NCBI GenBank assembly: GCA_031289625.1
Contig: JAITPB010000030.1
Span: forward strand, 1-5,417
Direction of reading: 5' to 3'
Origin: Clostridiales bacterium
Lineage (GTDB): Bacteria > Bacillota > Clostridia > Lachnospirales > WQUN01
Length of the DNA: 5,417 nucleotides
The notes under the pieces were generated by a model. That model saw only the letters and a program-made list of their open reading frames with translations. It made no database searches and was not told the origin of the DNA. The first letter of the stretch is position 1; the number at the start of each line of letters is the position of its first letter. The position numbers were made by a program, and so were the translations under genes. This document shows positions 1 through 4,954 of this stretch, in pieces.

Positions 1-502
1 CTGAGACAGGCGGCTCATGCGGTTCCTTTTCCCGCGTTTTTTGATATGGGTGGGCGGCAAGATCCGTTTGCGCGGCTGGCAACAGCTCATGTTCCAGCGG
101 CGTGATTTCCACAAAAAGATATTTCCGGATGGCAAACAGAATCCCCAGCGCCAAAATCCCCAGCAGATAGGAATTCATGGACGAGTGAGCCAACACCAAC
201 GACTTCGCCACAGTGAACAGCACGACTTCCAAAACATTGCCCGACGTCGGCTTTAAGATCATCCGGATGAACTCCACGCCAATGATGAGAGTGAATATAT
301 TTCCCAGCAGGCTGTTGAAGTCAAAATCGGATATGCCATGCAAAATCTGGAGAATAAAATTTTGTACAATTTGGAATCCTGCAATCATCACAGCGCCTGT
401 AAGAAATATGGCAATCAGCATTTCTAGACATTTTATGTATTTGTAAAACAATCTCCGAAATTTACGCAAAGGCTCATCCCCCATCCTTTCAAAAATAAAC
501 AT
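1..502 (-). CDS. PsiE-like four-helix membrane protein (3' end outside window)
   Basis: An open frame of 167 codons runs from the ATG at 502 to the left edge without a stop, so the C-terminus is missing. The product has a basic N-terminus (residues 12-24) and four hydrophobic segments at about residues 26-46, 65-83, 90-105 and 111-130. A hydrophilic tail of charged and proline residues follows. The layout, and the pattern VEFIRMILK before helix 3 and AIRKYLF after helix 4, resemble the PsiE (phosphate-starvation-inducible E) family of inner-membrane proteins, whose biochemical role is not established. This assignment is from recalled family pattern only. The start is uncertain: 502 is the first ATG after a plausible promoter but has no clear ribosome binding site. 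The in-frame ATG at 484 has AAAGG directly against it, and the TTG at 469 has GGGGG seven bases upstream. It is transcribed divergently from the small peptide gene at 808. Confidence 0.72.
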   Translation of the reverse strand, partial: MFIFERMGDEPLRKFRRLFYKYIKCLEMLIAIFLTGAVMIAGFQIVQNFILQILHGISDFDFNSLLGNIFTLIIGVEFIRMILKPTSGNVLEVVLFTVAKSLVLAHSSMNSYLLGILALGILFAIRKYLFVEITPLEHELLPAAQTDLAAHPYQKTREKEPHEPPVS

Positions 503-542
503 GGCGAATTGACGGCGTCTCGCAGCGTTGGAATCTGTATAG

Positions 543-571
543 AGTATATAATATTGCCGCGATAAATGCAA
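543..571 (-). promoter_or_regulatory. Putative sigma-70 promoter for the PsiE-like gene
   Basis: Read on the minus strand, TTGCAT (571-566) and TATACT (548-543) are separated by exactly 17 bases. The -10 box matches consensus at 5 of 6 positions, the -35 at only 3 of 6. Transcription would start near 537, giving a leader of about 35 bases before the ATG at 502. Plausible by position and spacing, but the weak -35 leaves doubt. Confidence 0.45.
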
Positions 572-682
572 TCATTTTACGTAGTTTAACCAAGGCGGCG
601 TAACGCGTCAGCGCTTTTGCACAGAAGACGCCGGGACGTAATTTTCTAAAAAAGAATATTTTTAATTTTTTTCAGATCATTA

Positions 683-711
683 TTGACAAATTATGTTTTC
701 TGCTGTACCAT
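683..711 (+). promoter_or_regulatory. Sigma-70 promoter for the double-glycine peptide gene
   Basis: A perfect -35 box TTGACA (683-688) is followed after exactly 17 bases by TACCAT (706-711), a 4-of-6 match to the -10 consensus. An A/T-rich stretch lies directly upstream (641-681). The start site would fall near 718, giving a leader of about 90 bases before the ATG at 808. Box quality, spacing and position in front of a gene with a good ribosome binding site make this the best promoter in the window. Confidence 0.75.
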
Positions 712-726
712 ATCGGTGGTGAAAAA

Positions 727-764
727 TTGTTTGGTAACTTGTTTGGGAAACCCATCATAAACAA
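727..764 (+). promoter_or_regulatory. Direct repeat and hairpin in the leader of the peptide mRNA
   Basis: The octamer TTGTTTGG occurs at 727-734 and again at 739-746, one 12-base step apart. The second copy is also part of an imperfect hairpin: TTGTT (739-743) pairs with AACAA (760-764), and TGGG (744-747) pairs with CCCA (751-754), with a 5-base bulge at 755-759. Both lie in the transcribed leader downstream of the -10 box. They could be a regulator site or an mRNA structure, but both are short and may be chance in A/T-rich DNA. Confidence 0.3.
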
Positions 765-794
765 AAATATCTGCCCATAAGGAAGCCGCAGCAC

Positions 795-799
795 GGAGG
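795..799 (+). promoter_or_regulatory. Ribosome binding site of the peptide gene
   Basis: GGAGG lies 8 bases upstream of the ATG at 808. It fixes that start and supports real translation of this short gene. Confidence 0.85.
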
Positions 800-807
800 T
801 TGATTTT

Positions 808-1053
808 ATGAATGAAAAAGAATTACACAGCGGTTTTGAAGAACTCGCCCAGGACGAGTTAATGATTGTAAACGGTGGCGCCAGCTTTTTTACAGATCTA
901 ATTAATTCCGCGATGGGGATGTTTACGCTGGCGGTTCAATCCATTGCTGACATGTTTGCCGCATGGGAACCGGGGACAGGCTCGCATGGTTTCTTATCGA
1001 TCCTTCTGATTTCCCCCTTCGGCCCTCCCATCGGTGAAACGTATAATTTTTAG
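808..1053 (+). CDS. Double-glycine leader peptide precursor (bacteriocin-like)
   Basis: The product has 81 residues. Residues 1-24 form a leader of the type cut by C39-peptidase ABC exporters: cleavage would follow G23-G24, with V21 at -4, L18 at -7, E17 at -8 and L13 at -12, all fitting the family consensus. The leader is acidic and polar. The predicted core (residues 25-81, starting ASFF) is largely hydrophobic, with an amphipathic stretch (about 26-50), a Gly/Thr/Ser/His turn (56-60) and a hydrophobic C-terminal part containing PFGPPIG. There is no cysteine, so disulfide or lanthionine rings are excluded. The gene is monocistronic, with its own promoter, GGAGG site and terminator. Class II bacteriocin, signalling peptide and RiPP precursor are all possible. 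I recognise no named family, and no exporter, immunity gene or maturase lies in the window. The leader call is firm; the core's activity is unknown. Confidence 0.8.
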   Translation: MNEKELHSGFEELAQDELMIVNGGASFFTDLINSAMGMFTLAVQSIADMFAAWEPGTGSHGFLSILLISPFGPPIGETYNF

Positions 1054-1064
1054 CGGCAAATTCA

Positions 1065-1107
1065 GCAAGCCTCTGCTTTTAAACGCGAGCAGAGGCTTGC
1101 GTTTTTT
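1065..1107 (+). terminator. Strong intrinsic terminator between convergent genes
   Basis: A perfect 12-bp stem (1065-1076 GCAAGCCTCTGC with 1089-1100 GCAGAGGCTTGC) has a 12-base loop and is followed by a six-T run at 1102-1107. It starts 12 bases after the peptide gene's stop and is clearly its terminator. The minus-strand operon ends at 1110 on the other side. Read from that side the same stem is followed only by TGAATTT, so it may act weakly in both directions. Confidence 0.9.
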
Positions 1108-1109
1108 GT

Positions 1110-1520
1110 TTAAATTATTTTGATCTCCCGCTCGGCCGCCGCGCCGCCAGCGATTTCAAAAGCCTTCATCACAGGCTCTTCCTGCGCCAGCGAAAGGATC
1201 AGATAGCTCGCCTTCGGATCATGGGCGAGGCGGATATCTTCCTGGGAAGGCCGCGCCGGGCTGGAGGGATGCGAATGGACGTTACCGAGCGGCGCAAGCC
1301 CCAGCACCCGCATATCTTTGACCGCGGCGAGCTGTTCTTTGGGATCGATGGAAAAATGTTCAGGGCTTTGGTCCGTGTTGGTGAGCAAGTAAATTTTTTC
1401 CACAAAGGCCGCGCCGCTTTCCAGCCGCCCCGCGATTAACCCGCAAGCCTCGTTGGGCAAAACGGAACAGGCATGATTTACAAAGGCGTCAAAATGCATT
1501 TTTTTGAGCGTAACTGTCAT
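1110..1520 (-). CDS. hcyD: JAMM/MPN+ zinc metalloprotease, HcyD/Mec+-like
   Basis: The 136-residue protein, counted from the ATG at 1520, is a complete single-domain JAMM protease. It has the catalytic glutamate E24 in PNEACG and the zinc motif H82-S-H84 followed by seven residues, S92, two residues and D95. Known relatives cut at the C-terminus of ubiquitin-fold sulfur carriers: Mec+ frees cysteine from CysO, and HcyD of Wolinella uncaps HcyS. By inference this one trims the GGGQ tail of the carrier encoded at 2332-2538 and may release homocysteine from the carrier adduct. ATG at 1520 is preferred because it overlaps the upstream stop as ATGA, the usual coupled junction. An in-frame GTG at 1532 would add four residues. 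No good ribosome binding site is seen, so translation probably depends on coupling to the upstream gene. It is the last gene of the operon, 9 bases from the shared terminator stem. Confidence 0.9.
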   Translation of the reverse strand: MTVTLKKMHFDAFVNHACSVLPNEACGLIAGRLESGAAFVEKIYLLTNTDQSPEHFSIDPKEQLAAVKDMRVLGLAPLGNVHSHPSSPARPSQEDIRLAHDPKASYLILSLAQEEPVMKAFEIAGGAAAEREIKII

Positions 1521-2332
1521 TTGAGATCGCACACCGCCTGTTCATAATCAAGAGGCCGCGTAATGCTGGGGCGCTTCCCGCAGACGGCGCAGCTCTCGTT
1601 CACCGGCAGCTTTATTTTGCGGAACTCCATTTTCAAAGCGTCATAGGTCAGCAGCCAGCCATTCAGCAAATCGCCTTTGCCCAGAATATATTTAATCGCT
1701 TCCATGGCCTGCAGGGAACCGATGACGCCGCCCATCGCCCCGATGACGCCGGCCTGTCTGCATGTGGGCACAGCGTCCGGCGGAGGCGGCTCTTTGAACA
1801 CACAGCGGTAGCATGGGCCTGATCCTGGGACGTATGTCATCAGCTGCCCTTTGAACCGGATAATCCCCGCGTGGGAAAACGGTTTTTGCGCCAGCACACA
1901 GGCGTCATTGATGAGAAATTTCGCTGGAAAGTTGTCTGTGCCGTCGATGATAAAATCATAGCCGTCAATCAAGCTCATGACATTGTCTGCGGATACGAAT
2001 GTTTGGTATGGTTTGACCGTAATTTCCGGGTTAATGGCCAGCATGGTTTCCTGCGCTGACAGCGTTTTAGCCTTGCCTAAATCCTGCGTGGTGTGAATCA
2101 CCTGGCGCTGCAGGTTGGATAAATCCACTGCGTCCGCGTCCGCGACGCCGATGGTTCCAATGCCCGCCGCGGCGAGATAAAGGGCGGCGGGCGCTCCCAA
2201 TCCCCCCGCGCCGATGATGAGCACTTTCGCGGCCAGCAATTTTTTTTGTCCTTTAATGCTGACTTCAGAAAGAATGATGTGACGGGAATACCGCTCCAGC
2301 TGTTCGTTGGTGAAGGCCATGGCGGAGGCCAT
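1517..2332 (-). CDS. hcyF: ThiF/MoeB/HesA-family carrier-adenylating enzyme (HcyF-like)
   Basis: The 271-residue E1-like enzyme should activate the C-terminal glycine of the ThiS-like carrier as an acyl-adenylate ready to receive sulfur. Visible elements in order are the N-terminal EQLERYSRHIIL signature (10-21), the ATP-binding loop GAGGLG (41-46), the D65/D67 strand end followed by NLQRQ (73-77), and D133 in DGTDNF. C191 in PTCRQAG is equivalent to the ThiF/MoeB conserved cysteine. Zinc is bound by two CxxC pairs, C174/C177 and C248/C251. There is no C-terminal rhodanese domain, so sulfur must come from another protein, plausibly the adjacent reductase or TusA-like carrier. The start at 2332 shares one base with the upstream stop (TAATG). 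It is supported by GGGAGG at 2342-2347, which is too far from the later in-frame ATG at 2320. ThiF and MoeB are alternatives by sequence alone; context favours HcyF. Confidence 0.9.
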   Translation of the reverse strand: MASAMAFTNEQLERYSRHIILSEVSIKGQKKLLAAKVLIIGAGGLGAPAALYLAAAGIGTIGVADADAVDLSNLQRQVIHTTQDLGKAKTLSAQETMLAINPEITVKPYQTFVSADNVMSLIDGYDFIIDGTDNFPAKFLINDACVLAQKPFSHAGIIRFKGQLMTYVPGSGPCYRCVFKEPPPPDAVPTCRQAGVIGAMGGVIGSLQAMEAIKYILGKGDLLNGWLLTYDALKMEFRKIKLPVNESCAVCGKRPSITRPLDYEQAVCDLK

Positions 2333-2538
2333 TATTGCCCGCCTCCCATAAAATATAAAAACTCTATAATGTCGCCGTCTTTCAAGACAGTCGTCTCAAA
2401 TGTCCCGCTCGCGGCAAATTCGTCGTTGACCGATACGGTGACATACGCTGGCGTTTCCACGTTTTCTATCTCAATGAGTTTCGCGACTGTCAAGCCGTCT
2501 TCGTAATCCTTTTGCGTTCCCGCTACCGTAAGCCGCAT
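2332..2538 (-). CDS. hcyS: ThiS-like sulfur carrier with capped GGGQ tail (HcyS-like)
   Basis: The 68-residue beta-grasp protein matches ThiS in length and C-terminal pattern: V35-S-V-N-D-E and DGDIIEF (54-60) lead into F63-M-G-G-G-Q68. ThiS and MoaD normally end at the diglycine that is adenylated and thiocarboxylated. Here one glutamine follows GGG, so the protein needs trimming before use, which fits the JAMM protease two genes downstream. In the Wolinella HcyS system the carrier is likewise made with an extra C-terminal residue (alanine). Predicted role: carry sulfur as a protein thiocarboxylate to MetY for homocysteine synthesis. It starts 2 nt after the tusA-like stop, with GGGGGTG seven to eight bases upstream of the ATG. 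No thiamine or molybdopterin genes are seen nearby, which argues against true ThiS or MoaD function. Confidence 0.88.
   Translation of the reverse strand: MRLTVAGTQKDYEDGLTVAKLIEIENVETPAYVTVSVNDEFAASGTFETTVLKDGDIIEFLYFMGGGQ
2342..2347 (-). promoter_or_regulatory. Ribosome binding site of the ThiF-like gene, inside the GGG codons
   Basis: GGGAGG ends 9 bases before the ATG at 2332. It is made from the last base of codon M64 and codons GGA and GGC, which encode the first two tail glycines of the carrier. It decides the start at 2332 over the in-frame ATG at 2320. Confidence 0.75.
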
Positions 2539-2540
2539 TT

Positions 2541-2804
2541 TTACACCCCCGCCTTTCGCACAAGCAGATTATAAGTCCCGTCGCCATTCTCCGAAAGTTT
2601 CAAAAGTTGATGCCCTTCTTCCTTTAGGGCGCGGGGAACATTTTGTACTGGTTCCCCATCGTTCATACGGATGGACAGCGTCTGCCCTTCTTCCAATTCC
2701 TCCAGCGCCACTTTCGCTTTGACAAAGGTAACCGGGCAAACCACATCGGTGATATCCGCCGCCGCGTCAGTCATCGCTTCATCTGTTTCAGCCAGGTCAG
2801 CCAT
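2541..2804 (-). CDS. TusA/SirA-like sulfur carrier protein
   Basis: The 87-residue protein has an acidic, probably disordered N-terminus (1-17), then a TusA-type domain: D20-V-V-C23-P24, the helix VKAKVALEEL (28-37), then a DGEPVQNVPRALKEEGH stretch (49-65) typical of the family. C23 should be the persulfide-bearing cysteine. Unlike E. coli TusA (CPEP), the motif is CPVT, lacking the second proline. TusA-type proteins relay persulfide sulfur between donors and acceptors. Here it probably handles sulfur between the reductase, with whose gene it overlaps by 8 bases, and the adenylated carrier encoded next. GGAGG lies 9 bases before the ATG at 2804 and supports this start. The exact partner is inference. 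Confidence 0.85.
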   Translation of the reverse strand: MADLAETDEAMTDAAADITDVVCPVTFVKAKVALEELEEGQTLSIRMNDGEPVQNVPRALKEEGHQLLKLSENGDGTYNLLVRKAGV

Positions 2805-3660
2805 GATACGCCGCCTCCATTTCGGATTTGAATTTATCCCAGCCGGCGCGGTTGATCGCCACGCGGAAACGCTCGCTGGGGTTCGCGTATTCGTCGAAAA
2901 ATTTCAGCGCCGCGTCCGCCACGCGGAAAAGCGTTTCTGTATCCCGGATGATGGGCAGCGCTTGCTCCCCTTTGGCGATCAGATTGCCAAAAGTACCGCC
3001 GAAGGAAAGGATATAGCCCGGCTCGCCATGCCACGCGTCAAAAGGACAGGACTTGACGCACCTTCCGCAGTGATTGCATTTGTCCGCGTCCAGCAGAATT
3101 GCTGTATCGGTTCGCGTCAGCGCGCCTTCGCGGCAAGCCTTGAGGCATACGCCGCAGAGGGTGCAGGCGTCCTTTTTCCATTCGATCGTATAGCCGCCTT
3201 TCACACCCAGATCGTTTTCTTCGGCTTTCAAACAGTTGTTCATGCAGCCTGTCACGCCGAATTTGAATTTATGGGGAAGCTGGCGGCCAAAATACCGTTC
3301 GGAAATGGCCGCCGCCAGCGGATATGTATCCACGCACCCGGAGGGGCAAACCGCACTGCCCTGACAGGCAGTAACCGTGCGGACTCTCGGCCCGCATACG
3401 CCGATCGCCACGCCGCCTTCCTGCAATTCCACTTTGACGGCGTCTATGTCCTCCAACTGGATGAACGGGATCTCCACGCCCTGCCGAGAAGTCAGATGAA
3501 CATGCCCATCGCCGTATTTTTGGCTGATTTTCGTAATGACCGCAAGTTGTTCCGCCGTGAGGCGGCCGCCTATCACTTTCAGGCGCATGGAAAAATGATT
3601 TTTTTGCACCTGCCGCATGAATCCGCCGCTTTTCAGCGCCTTATAATCAGCCTCAGCCAT
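2797..3660 (-). CDS. Siroheme sulfite/nitrite reductase-like protein with 2x[4Fe-4S] ferredoxin domain
   Basis: The 287-residue protein has an N-terminal nitrite/sulfite reductase ferredoxin-like half domain (about 12-90) with the HVHLTSRQGVEIPF strand (53-66). The siroheme/[4Fe-4S] signature follows: C99-x5-C105 and C139-x3-C143. Two ferredoxin clusters come next, C166/C169/C172/C176 and C195/C198/C201/C205, then a C-terminal reductase segment. One repeat plus ferredoxins resembles the anaerobic AsrC-type and dissimilatory-type subunits rather than the roughly 570-residue assimilatory CysI. Sulfite to sulfide reduction for the sulfur carriers downstream is the most likely role. Nitrite reduction cannot be excluded from sequence, but the sulfur operon makes it unlikely. 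The electron donor is not encoded here. The ATG at 3660 has AGGG (3668-3671) seven bases upstream, within the fourth copy of a tandem repeat. Confidence 0.88.
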   Translation of the reverse strand: MAEADYKALKSGGFMRQVQKNHFSMRLKVIGGRLTAEQLAVITKISQKYGDGHVHLTSRQGVEIPFIQLEDIDAVKVELQEGGVAIGVCGPRVRTVTACQGSAVCPSGCVDTYPLAAAISERYFGRQLPHKFKFGVTGCMNNCLKAEENDLGVKGGYTIEWKKDACTLCGVCLKACREGALTRTDTAILLDADKCNHCGRCVKSCPFDAWHGEPGYILSFGGTFGNLIAKGEQALPIIRDTETLFRVADAALKFFDEYANPSERFRVAINRAGWDKFKSEMEAAYHG

Positions 3661-3718
3661 TATGAATCCCTACCATTATAAATCCCTATCATTATAATCC
3701 CTATCATTATAAATCCCT
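3656..3718 (-). repeat. Four-copy tandem repeat of a Shine-Dalgarno/stop/start unit
   Basis: Read on the minus strand, the unit AGGGATTTATAATGAT occurs four times in a row. Copy 1 (3718-3703) is 16 nt, copy 2 (3702-3688) is 15 nt and lacks one T, copy 3 (3687-3672) is 16 nt and ends GGT, and copy 4 (3671-3656) reads AGGGATTCATAATGGC. Each copy has AGGG placed 7-8 bases before an ATG that overlaps TAA. Copy 1 contains the metY stop codon and copy 4 the reductase start codon. The array therefore looks like expansion of an ancestral metY/reductase TAATG junction, leaving 46 nt between the two genes where the rest of the operon overlaps or is nearly abutting. Confidence 0.9.
3660..3707 (-). CDS. 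Possible 15-codon relay ORF between metY and the reductase gene
   Basis: The ATG at 3707 shares its A with the last base of the metY stop. It opens a 15-codon frame (MIGIIMIGIYNGRDS) whose TAA in turn shares a base with the reductase ATG at 3660. AGGG lies 7 bases before the start, and a second in-frame ATG lies in copy 2. It may work as a translational relay: ribosomes finishing metY reinitiate here and again at the reductase. A functional peptide is unlikely, since the frame is a by-product of the repeat. No homology can be claimed. Confidence 0.35.
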   Translation of the reverse strand: MIGIIMIGIYNGRDS

Positions 3719-4954
3719 GCTTTCCGTTATTTTTTCGACAGCCCGCGCAAAGTCCTCTTTTAAATCCTCTAAATCCTCCAGCCCCACGCTGACGCGGATC
3801 AAATCGTCATATACGCCTGCCGCCTGTTTTTGCGCTTCCGGCGCGCGCGCGTATATGGTCGACGCGGGGTGAATCACAAGCGTGCGTACATCGCCGATAT
3901 TGGTGGCGATTTTGGCGTATCGCAGCGCGTTGATGAGCCGGAACGCCTTTTCTTTCGAACCGGCGCGCATCGTCAAAATGGCGCCGGCCAGGCCGCCCTC
4001 CATTTGGCGGTCAACCAACGGCTTATAGGGACTTTTTTCCAGACCGGGATAGTTCACGTCCGTCAACGCGGCGTTGCCCGCCAAAAACGCCGCCAGACCG
4101 AGCGCATTTTCGCACAGCCGTTCCATGCGGAGACCCAGCGTTTCCAAGCCGAGGCAATTGAGATACGCGTTTTGCGGGGCGATGCAAGCTCCAAAATTAC
4201 GCCAGATATCCTGACGCAGCCGAGCCGTGTAAGCGAGTTTTCTCATATGCCTAAAATTTTGCAGCGCGGTGAATTTGTCAAAATCCCAGTTAAACCGGCC
4301 GCCGTCCACGATGACGCCGGAAATGGCGTCGCCGCTGCCGTTAATGTATTTTGAGGAAGAATGGACTACGATGTGCGCCCCTTGTTTTAGCGGCTGTATG
4401 AGCGCCGCTGTGGCTGTGGTGCTATCGATAATCAGCGGTATGCCGCGCCGTTCGGCCACTGCCGCCACCGCCTGTATGTCCACCACGTCCAGGCGCGGGT
4501 TGCCTATCAGTTCGGCGAAAACTGCTCTGGTGCTGGGCGTGATGGATTTTTCCACATTTTCCGCCGTCACTTCGCGCAGAAAGACCGTCTTTACGCCGAA
4601 AGCGGATAAATCGTCCAGCAAATCCAGCGTGCCGCCGAAAAGCCCGCTGCCAGAGATAATTTCATCCCCGTTTTGCAGAATATTGAGCAGTGCCATCGCG
4701 ACTGCCGCCATGCCGGAAGCGCAAGAGACGGCGTCCACCCCGCCTTCGATGATCGATACCCGTTTTTCAAAAGCCGCGGCAGTGGGGTTGGAAATGCGGG
4801 TATAGGCGAACCCCGGCGCTGTGTTTTGAAAAATCTGTTCCAATTTTTCGGCAGACTCGTGGGCGAAGGCGGACGCCTGATAAACCGGCGGAAGCGTCGA
4901 GCCAAACGCGTCCAGGGGAAAGCCGCCGTGCAGCAGCTTCGTGTTAAATCTCAT
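3707..4954 (-). CDS. metY: O-acetylhomoserine sulfhydrylase (MetY-like)
   Basis: The 415-residue Cys/Met-metabolism PLP enzyme is complete. From the chosen ATG the landmarks are TKLLHGG (5-11), PPVYQAS (22-28), Y51-T-R53 (phosphate grip from the neighbouring subunit), SGMAA (80-84), D177 in IIDST (pyridine nitrogen) and the PLP lysine K202 in HSSSKYINGSGD. MetY makes homocysteine from O-acetylhomoserine and sulfide. In the Wolinella-type pathway the sulfur comes instead from the HcyS thiocarboxylate, and the carrier genes downstream suggest that here too. Start 4954 is chosen over the upstream GTG/ATG codons because GGGAG sits seven bases before it and the family N-terminus begins with R-F-N-T-K. 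The longer frame only re-reads the end of the preceding gene, which overlaps by 11 bases. O-succinylhomoserine or cystathionine enzymes are close relatives, but length and context favour MetY. Confidence 0.9.
   Translation of the reverse strand: MRFNTKLLHGGFPLDAFGSTLPPVYQASAFAHESAEKLEQIFQNTAPGFAYTRISNPTAAAFEKRVSIIEGGVDAVSCASGMAAVAMALLNILQNGDEIISGSGLFGGTLDLLDDLSAFGVKTVFLREVTAENVEKSITPSTRAVFAELIGNPRLDVVDIQAVAAVAERRGIPLIIDSTTATAALIQPLKQGAHIVVHSSSKYINGSGDAISGVIVDGGRFNWDFDKFTALQNFRHMRKLAYTARLRQDIWRNFGACIAPQNAYLNCLGLETLGLRMERLCENALGLAAFLAGNAALTDVNYPGLEKSPYKPLVDRQMEGGLAGAILTMRAGSKEKAFRLINALRYAKIATNIGDVRTLVIHPASTIYARAPEAQKQAAGVYDDLIRVSVGLEDLEDLKEDFARAVEKITESRDL

Larger units (their letters stand above)
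503..807. other. Divergent intergenic region
   Basis: These 305 bases separate two divergent genes, and I see no coding potential in them. They hold the leftward promoter (543-571), the rightward promoter (683-711) and the long leader of the peptide gene. From 641 to 681 the sequence is very A/T-rich with runs of A and T just upstream of the rightward -35 box, as expected of an UP element. A 6-bp complementary pair (596-601 with 628-633, CGGCGT/ACGCCG) has a 26-base loop and is too weak to call a structure. Confidence 0.6.

Noticed and set aside
17..446. Two plus-strand open frames at the left end
   Set aside because: They overlap the minus-strand membrane protein frame, which spans 1-502 uninterrupted with four well-formed hydrophobic segments. 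The plus-strand frames lack ribosome binding sites and coherent protein character.
596..633. Hairpin or riboswitch in the divergent intergenic region
   Set aside because: Only six base pairs with a 26-base loop. It lies upstream of both predicted transcription starts, so neither predicted transcript would contain it.
2332..2538. Thiamine (ThiS) or molybdopterin (MoaD) carrier
   Set aside because: No thiamine or molybdopterin genes are in the window, the tail is capped by Gln, and neighbours are MetY, a sulfite reductase-like protein and a JAMM protease.
2671..3681. 336-codon plus-strand open frame
   Set aside because: It lies antisense to the reductase and TusA-like genes, whose cysteine motifs and junctions are clear. 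Its translation has no recognisable domain and no ribosome binding site; it reflects G+C bias in the opposite frame.
3656..3718. Short CRISPR-like array
   Set aside because: The four units are directly adjacent with no spacers, only 15-16 bases long, and explained by duplication of the gene junction.
3830..4805. Two long plus-strand open frames (3830-4354 and 4269-4805)
   Set aside because: Both are antisense to metY, which has intact PLP-binding residues across the whole stretch. Their predicted proteins are low-complexity and Arg/Ser-rich.
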